Below, piece after piece: positions 7,904 to 11,644 of a stretch of DNA of 11,663 nt. Position numbers and translations under genes: made by a program. The stretch's first letter is position 1; each line of letters begins with the position of its first letter. Source of the stretch: Candidatus Nealsonbacteria bacterium RBG_13_42_11 (GTDB lineage: Bacteria > Patescibacteriota > Minisyncoccia > Minisyncoccales > RBG-13-42-11); assembly GCA_001821455.1 (NCBI GenBank), contig MHLY01000010.1:1-11663 (forward strand). Direction: 5' to 3'. The notes beneath the pieces were generated by a model that saw only the letters and a program-made list of their open reading frames with translations, had not been told where the DNA came from and did not search any database.

Positions 7904-8329
7904 ATGGCATCAAGACACTTATCACGTTCCATCGCCATGCAGTCATTATATGAATGGGATTTTTCCGGCAAGAAAGGGGATTTGGAGAAAATCGTTGAAA
8001 AGAATGTTAAGGAATTCGGCCCGGGACTGGAAGACCCGAGCTTTGTCTGGCAGCTGGTAACCGGCGTCGTAAAGCACCTTTTGAAAATTGATAAAATCAT
8101 TGAAAAAGCGGCTCCCGAATGGCCTCTGGACCAGATTACCATTGTGGACCGGAACGTTTTACGGCTGGGGCTTTACGAATTATTGTACGAGAATAAAGAA
8201 GAGGTTCCGCCCAAAGTAGCCATTAATGAATCAATAGAACTGGCGAAAAGTTTTGGGGGCGAGAGTTCCGGGAAGTTTATCAACGGCGTTCTCGGGACGG
8301 TATTTAAGGAAATGGAAAAAAATGAGTAA
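7904..8329 (+). CDS. nusB: Transcription antitermination factor NusB
   Basis: The 141-residue all-helical protein fits NusB in length and motifs. It begins ASRHLSRSIAMQSLYEWDF, where the Arg-rich start contacts boxA RNA in the family. It continues with WPLDQITIVDRNVLRLGLYELLY and closes with the strongest signature, PPKVAINESIELAKSFGGESSGKFINGVLG. NusB with NusE (S10) binds boxA of rRNA leaders and prevents premature termination in rRNA operons. The ATG lies 2 bases after rpmF, and the gene overlaps rnc by 8 bases (ATGAGTAA). Neighbours are translation and rRNA-processing genes, matching its role in making ribosomes. Confidence 0.95.
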   Translation: MASRHLSRSIAMQSLYEWDFSGKKGDLEKIVEKNVKEFGPGLEDPSFVWQLVTGVVKHLLKIDKIIEKAAPEWPLDQITIVDRNVLRLGLYELLYENKEEVPPKVAINESIELAKSFGGESSGKFINGVLGTVFKEMEKNE

Positions 8330-9023
8330 TCGCATGATAGATTTTTCAAAACTTGAAAAAAAATTAAACTTTAAATTCAAGAATAAAAAGTTGCTGATGC
8401 AGGGTTTTTGCCACCGTTCCTATTTGAACGAAAATCCCGACGCTGATTTGGCGAATAATGAAAGATTGGAATTTTTGGGCGACGCCGTGCTGGAACTGGT
8501 GATCACCCAGCACCTTTATCAGAAATACCCGAAAAAATCGGAAGGAGAATTAACCAACTGGCGCGCTTCCCTGGTTAATGCCAAAATGCTGGGAGAACTG
8601 GCCCAGGAGCTGGGCTTTAATGACTTTCTTCTGCTTTCCAAAGGCGAGACCAAGGAACTTGGCAAGGCGAGGCAGTATATTTTGGCGAATACTTTTGAAG
8701 CCTTAATCGGAGCCCTTTATCTTGACCAGGGCATTAAAAATTGCGAAAAATTCATTGAAAAATATTTAATTAAAAAATTACCCGAGATTATTGAAAAAGG
8801 CCTTTTCAGGGATGCCAAATCCGGTTTCCAGGAGGAAGCCCAGGAAAAAGTGGGAATTACCCCGACTTATAAAGTTTTGAAAGAATGGGGGCCTGATCAT
8901 GCCAGACATTTCATTATCGGCGTTTTCCTGAATCAGGAATTAGTCGCTCAGGGCGAAGGTTCTTCCAAGCAGGAAGCCGAAGACGAAGCGGCAAAAAGCG
9001 CCCTGAAAACAAAAAAGTGGTAA
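8322..9023 (+). CDS. rnc: Ribonuclease III
   Basis: The 233-residue enzyme cleaves double-stranded RNA, notably rRNA precursors. The catalytic domain carries the signature NERLEFLGDAVLELV (46-60) with the metal-binding Glu47 and Asp54, and a second motif ANTFEALIGALYLDQG (122-137) with the catalytic Glu126. The residue aligned with the metal ligand Asp114 of the E. coli enzyme is Asn123 here. A double-stranded-RNA-binding domain occupies about 163-230 (GFQEEAQ...PTYKVLKEWGPDHARHF...GEGSSKQEAEDEAAKSAL). I use the ATG overlapping the nusB stop; an AAGGA about 11 bases upstream may serve as ribosome binding site. A start at 8253 inside nusB would add 23 unrelated residues, and a later ATG at 8334 is possible. 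Confidence 0.95.
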   Translation: MSNRMIDFSKLEKKLNFKFKNKKLLMQGFCHRSYLNENPDADLANNERLEFLGDAVLELVITQHLYQKYPKKSEGELTNWRASLVNAKMLGELAQELGFNDFLLLSKGETKELGKARQYILANTFEALIGALYLDQGIKNCEKFIEKYLIKKLPEIIEKGLFRDAKSGFQEEAQEKVGITPTYKVLKEWGPDHARHFIIGVFLNQELVAQGEGSSKQEAEDEAAKSALKTKKW

Positions 9024-9027
9024 CCAT

Positions 9028-9537
9028 ATGTTAGTCATTCATTTATTTAGAGTCGGTAAAAAAAATCAGCCTTCCTTTAAGATAGTCGTCGCCGAAAGGG
9101 GAAAACCCACCCGCGCCGGCCGTTTCGTTGAGGAAGTCGGCTTTTATAATCCCGTAACAAAAGAAAAAGTTCTAAAGCAGGAAAGAATAAAATACTGGAT
9201 ATCCGTTGGAGCCCAACCCTCTCCCACAGCTTTTAATTTGTTTGTTTCGGAAAAAATCATTGAAGGGAAAAAGATTGACGTTCACAAGAAACCGAAAAAG
9301 AAAGAAGAAAAACCGGGAGAACCGGCTGTAGCACCTGCTGCGGAAGTGAAACCCAAAGAAGAAACTCCGCCAAATCAGATTGCTGAAAAACCTGCCGAGG
9401 AAAAACCAAAAGAAACTCCTGCTGCTGCGCCCGAGAAACCCGTTGAAGAAAAAACGCCCGAACCGAAATCCGAACCGATAAAAGAAACAGAACCGCCAAA
9501 AGAAGAGGTTAAAGCAGAAGCGCCAAAATCGGAATAG
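9028..9537 (+). CDS. rpsP: Small ribosomal subunit protein bS16 with long disordered tail
   Basis: Residues 1-85 are a normal S16 core (MLVIHLFRVGKKNQPSFKIV, GKPTRAGRFVEEVGFYNP, RIKYWISVGAQPSPTAFNLF). S16 is an early assembly protein of the 30S subunit. The remaining 84 residues are almost only Lys, Glu, Pro, Ala and Thr (repeats such as KPAEEKPKE and EKPVEEK), with no visible fold, so the protein is about twice the usual 80-90 residues. The gene starts 4 bases after rnc and lacks a recognisable Shine-Dalgarno. The tail is in frame to a normal TAG with no sign of a frameshift, so it is a true extension. A possible 5-bp hairpin after the stop (9535-9548) is too weak to call a terminator. Confidence 0.93.
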   Translation: MLVIHLFRVGKKNQPSFKIVVAERGKPTRAGRFVEEVGFYNPVTKEKVLKQERIKYWISVGAQPSPTAFNLFVSEKIIEGKKIDVHKKPKKKEEKPGEPAVAPAAEVKPKEETPPNQIAEKPAEEKPKETPAAAPEKPVEEKTPEPKSEPIKETEPPKEEVKAEAPKSE

Positions 9538-9584
9538 TTTTTTAACTAGTACTCATACAATAGAATAGGGAAGGAGGGATAAAA

Positions 9585-10196
9585 ATGAGAATGAAAGTTG
9601 CGACCACGAGATTGATGATGACATTGATTGCTGTATTAGGTGTGTTAGCAGGATTTTGCATAGCAACAGGAATCTCAATAGATAAATCTTTTTATATTCA
9701 TGACGGCTTCTATTATCAGGAAACAATGAAGACCACCGAGGTGAGTCATGCTGAATTATTCGGCTTTCTTAAAGAATGTTTTCCGGAAATGATATACATC
9801 AGGCAGCTAAACGAAAATAAGCCAAACTCCTTTTTAAACAATTCTTTTAACGGCACGGTTTTAGTGAGTTTGCCTGACGCAACTTATTATCTCACCAATC
9901 TCTCGGAATTCAGGAATTTCCTTGAGGAGGATGATTTAAATAAATATCAATATCGAACCGATAGATTTGATTGTGATGACTTCGCCTGGGATCTGAAAGT
10001 AAGAGCAGCGGAAAAGGGGATTTCTCTGGGAGTTGTAAGCAAGGGGGATTGGCAGAACGGCGAGGACCATAGGTTAAATTTACTGATAACAAAAGAAGAC
10101 GGAATATTTAAAATCTATCTTATTGATGCCGCCAGCGATAAGATCTGGCCGCTGGATTTCAACTATGCGAGAGAGATAATTTTCATTTTTTTCTAA
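9585..10196 (+). CDS. Membrane-anchored putative cysteine-peptidase/transglutaminase-like protein (MOA-lectin C-terminal type)
   Basis: The 203-residue protein has an N-terminal hydrophobic anchor (about 11-31) and an extracytoplasmic domain. The informative part is C-terminal: RFDCDDFAWDLKVRAAEKGI (128-146, Cys130), DHRLNLLI (161-168, His162 and Asn165) and IYLIDAASDKIWPL (177-190, Asp181). This Cys...His-x-x-Asn...Asp order matches transglutaminase-like and MOA-lectin-related papain-fold families as I know them, so Cys130/His162/Asp181 may be catalytic. I recognise the pattern, not a specific ortholog. The start is fixed by AAGGAGGG at 9571-9578, by far the best ribosome binding site among the full-length genes. 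A TACAAT at 9556-9561 could be a -10 but has no good -35. It may be a peptidase or an inactive relative; the substrate is unknown. Confidence 0.6.
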   Translation: MRMKVATTRLMMTLIAVLGVLAGFCIATGISIDKSFYIHDGFYYQETMKTTEVSHAELFGFLKECFPEMIYIRQLNENKPNSFLNNSFNGTVLVSLPDATYYLTNLSEFRNFLEEDDLNKYQYRTDRFDCDDFAWDLKVRAAEKGISLGVVSKGDWQNGEDHRLNLLITKEDGIFKIYLIDAASDKIWPLDFNYAREIIFIFF

Positions 10197-10210
10197 AGTA
10201 AAACATATTA

Positions 10211-10242
10211 AAGCCCCCACACCTGTATGGTTGTGGGGGCTT
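10211..10242 (+). terminator. GC-rich terminator-like hairpin after the membrane-anchored gene
   Basis: AAGCCCCCACA (10211-10221) pairs perfectly with TGTGGGGGCTT (10232-10242): 11 bp around a 10-base loop, and ACC/GGT in the loop can extend the stem. On the plus strand it is followed only by TT and then GACA, a poor U-tract. On the minus strand the hairpin is followed by TTTAATATGTTTT, so it may end antisense transcription better than sense transcription. The last two stem bases are the first two bases of the adjoining -35 box. Confidence 0.6.
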
Positions 10243-10268
10243 GACATTTCTATGATATATGATATAAT
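10241..10268 (+). promoter_or_regulatory. Consensus extended -10 sigma70 promoter
   Basis: TTGACA at 10241-10246 and TATAAT at 10263-10268 are both perfect consensus hexamers with a 16-base spacer. TG at 10260-10261 gives an extended -10 (TGaTATAAT). Transcription should begin near 10275. This is far stronger than the other promoter candidates in the window and points away from the upstream genes into the hairpin-rich region. A stable hairpin ends exactly on its -35 box. Confidence 0.8.
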
Positions 10269-10290
10269 ACAAGTGTAAGAGAGAATAAAG

Positions 10291-10458
10291 AGTCCTTTGA
10301 GAAGATTAAAAAAGGCGCAAATCTTTCTCCTTAAATAAAGCAGAGAAGAAGGACTTGCACCTTTAAATCCGTACAAAAGAGAGAAAAGATATTAAAACTG
10401 AAGATAATTGTTGATTTCTCGGGGTTGGTGGTAGTCCGGTTCAATCGCGGACCTACCA
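10291..10458 (+). other. Stem-loops at the 5' end of the structured region
   Basis: AGTCCTT (10291-10297) pairs with AAGGACT (10349-10355), enclosing GAGAAGATT (10299-10307) paired with AATCTTTCTC (10320-10329) with one bulge. Further on, TGGTAG-TCCG (10429-10438) pairs with CGGA-CTACCA (10448-10458), leaving one bulged C and a 9-base loop GTTCAATCG. The loop resembles a tRNA T-loop, but no tRNA can be completed around it. I see no ORF with a ribosome binding site in this part. Confidence 0.5.
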
Positions 10459-10506
10459 TTATCCTGAGTATCAGCAGTTATTCCTTCCAGTTATACTTCT
10501 TCTCTC

Positions 10507-10647
10507 TCGTTGTCAATTTTCTTCAGAAAGTTCTGGAGGCAATTGACAACGAAAGCAATCTTCCCAATAAAGGAGAGAGTATTGGGAACTAAAACATATT
10601 TAGTATCTGACATTTGACCGCAGGTGGCTCTCTCTGAGAACCACCTG
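10507..10647 (+). other. Three consecutive stem-loops with complementary loops
   Basis: Stem 1: TCGTTGTCAATT (10507-10518) with AATTGACAACGA (10541-10552), 12 bp perfect, with a smaller hairpin inside. Stem 2: TTCCCAATA (10561-10569) with TATTGGGAA (10580-10588), 9 bp perfect, loop AAGGAGAGAG. Stem 3: CAGGTGG (10621-10627) with CCACCTG (10641-10647), loop CTCTCTCTGAGAA, followed by TTTAATTT, so stem 3 could be a weak terminator. GAGAGAG in loop 2 is complementary to CTCTCTC in loop 3, allowing a kissing interaction. Confidence 0.55.
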
Positions 10648-10670
10648 TTTAATTTAAAAAGTAAATAACG

Positions 10671-10722
10671 GAGTGAGAAGAAGAATGGAGATTAAAAATA
10701 ACCTTTATTCTTCTCCTCATTC
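10671..10722 (+). promoter_or_regulatory. Long hairpin whose 3' arm can also pair with the micro-ORF A ribosome binding site
   Basis: Bases 10671-10690 (GAGTGAGAAGAAGAATGGAG) pair with 10703-10722 (CTTTATTCTTCTCCTCATTC): 20 positions with one mismatch and three G-U pairs, loop of 12 AT-rich bases. Part of the 3' arm, CTTCTCCTC (10710-10718), is also the exact complement of GAGGAGAAG (10764-10772), beside and overlapping the ribosome binding site of micro-ORF A. The two pairings exclude each other. The 5' arm in turn complements CTTCTTCTCTCTC (10496-10508) at 12 of 13 positions. All are purine- or pyrimidine-rich tracts, so chance complementarity is easier than usual. Confidence 0.45.
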
Positions 10723-10726
10723 GTAG
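10685..10726 (+). CDS. Possible 13-residue leader peptide
   Basis: ATG at 10685 opens a 13-codon ORF (MEIKNNLYSSPHS) ending in TAG at 10724-10726. A GGAG lies 11 bases upstream, rather far. The ORF runs through the hairpin at 10671-10722 and stops just after its 3' arm, the same arm that could mask the ribosome binding site of micro-ORF A. A ribosome here would change which pairing forms, as in leader-peptide attenuation. Such a short ORF can easily arise by chance. Confidence 0.25.
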   Translation: MEIKNNLYSSPHS

Positions 10727-10782
10727 AAATATTTAGCTACGTGCAGAGCTATATGCTCGAAGCGAGGAGAAGGGAGATTAAC

Positions 10783-10869
10783 ATGTTCGTACTTTCAAAC
10801 ATATTCGTTGTTTCTGCCATAATGGCAGAAACAATCGTCATCATTGCCAGCGCGATGATGGTGATCTAA
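10783..10869 (+). CDS. Micro-ORF A: 28-residue hydrophobic peptide
   Basis: ATG at 10783 follows GAGAAGGGAGATTAAC, whose GGAG sits 6 bases upstream, a good ribosome binding site. The 28-residue product (MFVLSNIFVVSAI, then MAETIVIIASAMMVI) is almost wholly hydrophobic and could form one membrane helix, as many bacterial small membrane proteins and type I toxins do. The DNA also forms two hairpins inside the ORF: 10808-10820 with 10822-10834 (13 bp, near-zero loop) and CATCAT 10839-10844 with ATGATG 10855-10860. It may therefore be structural RNA rather than code. Function unknown. Confidence 0.35.
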   Translation: MFVLSNIFVVSAIMAETIVIIASAMMVI

Positions 10870-10988
10870 GGGGAAAAGGTAGTAGAGGTATCTTCTTTAC
10901 TTCACCTCTTCCTCCCTTTGAGAGATTGGTAAGTAATTAGCAGTTTCTCAAAGGGAAATTACCCACGCACCAGTCCCGCTGCGAGCGG
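10808..10988 (+). other. Stem-loops in and after micro-ORF A
   Basis: TTGTTTCTGCCAT (10808-10820) is followed after one base by its exact complement (10822-10834). TCCCTTTGAGAGATTG (10913-10928) pairs with CAGTTTCTCAAAGGGA (10941-10956): 16 bp with two G-U pairs and a 12-base loop. CCGCT (10976-10980) pairs with AGCGG (10984-10988) around GCG. Outside it ACCA/GTCCCG can pair with CGGGGC/TGGT across to about 11006. The motif CTTTGAGAG in the 10913 hairpin recurs at the start of both 74-nt leader repeats. Apart from micro-ORF A, bases 10870-11004 hold no supported gene. Confidence 0.5.
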
Positions 10989-11004
10989 AACGGTACGGGG
11001 CATG

Positions 11005-11078
11005 GTTCTTTGAGAGAAAACATTTTCACTTCCCTTCAGTCAATTAAAATAGTTGGTTGAAGGGAGGTGATTAAAATG
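11005..11078 (+). promoter_or_regulatory. Leader repeat copy 1: 18-bp hairpin masking a Shine-Dalgarno
   Basis: This 74-base block, ending with the ATG of micro-ORF B, matches the block at 11381-11454 in 69 of 74 positions with no gaps. Bases 11026-11043 pair with 11053-11070 over 18 bp (three G-U pairs) around loop TTAAAATAG. The 3' arm contains GGGAGGTGA (11062-11070), a full-strength Shine-Dalgarno 8 bases before the start codon, so the folded RNA should block initiation. Unfolding by a ligand, protein, heat or an upstream ribosome would switch translation on; the trigger is unknown. Confidence 0.7.
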
Positions 11079-11210
11079 GCAACTAGTTGTGAAAAATGTC
11101 CAGCGGCTGGGAACAACCCCCCGTCCGGCTGCTCTCCAAGATGTCCGATAGTCGGACATCTCCGTCCTCCTGTTAAGGAAACGGAGGAAAAGGGTGAAGA
11201 GGCTGCGTAG
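11076..11210 (+). CDS. Micro-ORF B: 44-residue Cys-containing protein
   Basis: ATG at 11076 lies 8 bases after GGAGG in the masked leader. The 44 residues fall into two parts. The first half holds four cysteines (C5, C8, C19, C23; CEKC-X10-CSPRC) with Pro and Gly between them, consistent with a small metal site or disulfides. The second half (VKETEEKGEEAA) is charged and probably disordered. Inside the ORF AGATGTCCGA (11139-11148) pairs perfectly with 11152-11161, and CTCCGT with ACGGAG nearby. I know no family for it. Support comes from the strong ribosome binding site and from the shared leader with micro-ORF C, not from homology. Confidence 0.45.
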   Translation: MATSCEKCPAAGNNPPSGCSPRCPIVGHLRPPVKETEEKGEEAA

Positions 11211-11334
11211 TAGCTTCTTCTGTAGCCCGAAATTCTGGGCTGATTCCGACACCTTGTCGGAATATCTCTGCCACACGGCGGAGTAAGATAACATCGTAAA
11301 GAGCGAACGTCAAGCACTTGATGTTTCGCCCTTT
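11196..11334 (+). other. Four stem-loops after micro-ORF B
   Basis: GAAGAGGCT (11196-11204) pairs with AGCTTCTTC (11212-11220) and spans the micro-ORF B stop. ATTCCGACA (11243-11251) pairs perfectly with TGTCGGAAT (11255-11263). CTCTGCC (11266-11272) pairs with GGCGGAG (11277-11283), loop ACAC. GCGAA plus CGTCAAG (11303-11314) pairs with CTTGATG plus TTCGC (11317-11329), one bulge, closed by AAAG/CTTT outside (11298-11334). AGCCC/GGGCT near 11224-11241 adds a short one. I see no supported ORF between 11211 and 11451. Confidence 0.5.
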
Positions 11335-11380
11335 GCCCAAAGATTATTTAATAAAAGTAGTTTTTGAGGAAAGGAAAACA

Positions 11381-11454
11381 GTTCTTTGAGAGAAAACATT
11401 TTCACCTCCCTTCAGTCAATTAAATTAGTTGGTTGAGGGGAGGTGAATGAAATG
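11381..11454 (+). promoter_or_regulatory. Leader repeat copy 2: 18-bp hairpin masking a Shine-Dalgarno
   Basis: This is the second copy of the 74-base leader, exactly 376 bases downstream of the first and ending with the ATG of micro-ORF C. Bases 11402-11419 pair with 11429-11446 over 18 bp, loop TTAAATTAG. Compared with copy 1, one stem change turns a U-G pair into C-G and another turns U-A into U-G. A third change is in the loop and two lie between stem and ATG, so none breaks the stem. The 5' arm reads TCACCTCCC, resembling the anti-Shine-Dalgarno end of 16S rRNA. Confidence 0.7.
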
Positions 11455-11553
11455 TCAAAAAGAATCGGTCTGGTCGTCGCCACTGGACAACGATGCCCAG
11501 TGTGTGGCACCATCCACGACTTAGGACAAAATTGTCCTAAGTGCGGGAAGTGA
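11452..11553 (+). CDS. Micro-ORF C: 33-residue zinc-ribbon-like protein
   Basis: ATG at 11452 is 8 bases after GGAGG in the second leader copy. The 33 residues begin MSKRIGLVVATGQR and then form CPVCGTIHDLGQNCPKCGK: two CP-x-CG knuckles in a C-X2-C-X9-C-X2-C array, the classic zinc-ribbon layout, with a His between. The same spacing occurs in the L32 zinc ribbon of this window. It is short for an independent protein and might be a nucleic-acid- or protein-binding micro-protein. ACTTAGGACAA/TTGTCCTAAGT (11519-11529, 11532-11542) forms a hairpin over the second knuckle. The stop TGA lies inside another hairpin. The cysteine pattern plus strong ribosome binding site make it the best-supported micro-ORF. 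Confidence 0.55.
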   Translation: MSKRIGLVVATGQRCPVCGTIHDLGQNCPKCGK

Positions 11554-11615
11554 AACCGCGTAGCGGTTTCACATAAAGAGAGGTAGGACCTGCGCTATTT
11601 CTACATTCTCTCTTT
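11550..11615 (+). other. Stem-loops after micro-ORF C
   Basis: GTGAAACCGC (11550-11559) pairs perfectly with GCGGTTTCAC (11563-11572) around GTA and covers the micro-ORF C stop codon. It is followed by ATAAAGAG, so it is not a typical intrinsic terminator. AAAGAGAG (11575-11582) pairs with CTCTCTTT (11608-11615), with GTAG/CTAC inside. This second hairpin ends in CTTTTAGAG and might terminate weakly. Confidence 0.45.
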
Positions 11616-11625
11616 TAGAGATTAC

Positions 11626-11644
11626 ACTTCGATAAGCTCAGTGC
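11626..11644 (+). repeat. Short imperfect inverted repeat at window end
   Basis: CACTTCGATAAGCTCAGTG has CACT/AGTG arms. Words of the form TTCGAYAAGCTCA are familiar to me from dispersed repeats in several bacterial genomes, but I cannot test that here. It is followed by GAAAGGGAG at the very edge, similar to the ribosome binding site of micro-ORF A, so another micro-ORF may start just beyond the window. Confidence 0.3.

Noticed and set aside
9533..9561. Promoter before the gene at 9585
   Set aside because: TACAAT is an acceptable -10, but no hexamer 15-18 bases upstream resembles a -35, so I left it as a remark only.
10080..10376. Minus-strand ORF of 98 residues
   Set aside because: It runs antisense through the end of the gene at 9585, the hairpin and the consensus promoter, and has no recognisable domain.
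10429..10458. tRNA- or tmRNA-like 3' end (T-loop-like GTTCAATC followed by ACCTACCA)
   Set aside because: The supposed T-stem uses up the bases that an acceptor stem would need, the loop-closing pair is G-G, and no D-arm, anticodon arm or 5' acceptor strand can be found upstream.
10582..10617. TTG-initiated 11-codon ORF (GTKTYLVSDI) after AAGGAG
   Set aside because: The ribosome binding site is the loop of a hairpin and the ORF is too short and unsupported to separate from chance.
11015..11060. Conserved leader peptide inside both 74-nt repeats, from a TTG start (RENIFTSLQSIK...VG, then TGA)
   Set aside because: The frame is open in both copies, with one silent and one conservative change, but there is no ribosome binding site before the TTG and the changes are equally explained by keeping the hairpin paired. 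Noted in case footprints appear.
11036..11317. Two overlapping minus-strand ORFs of 93 and 84 residues
   Set aside because: Neither shows a domain or hydrophobic pattern, both run antisense through the leader hairpin and palindromes, and both lie opposite the better supported micro-ORF B with its ribosome binding site.
11550..11572. Perfect 10-bp hairpin as intrinsic terminator of micro-ORF C
   Set aside because: It is followed by ATAAAGAGAGG with no U-tract and contains the stop codon; it is better described as one of the region's structural hairpins.
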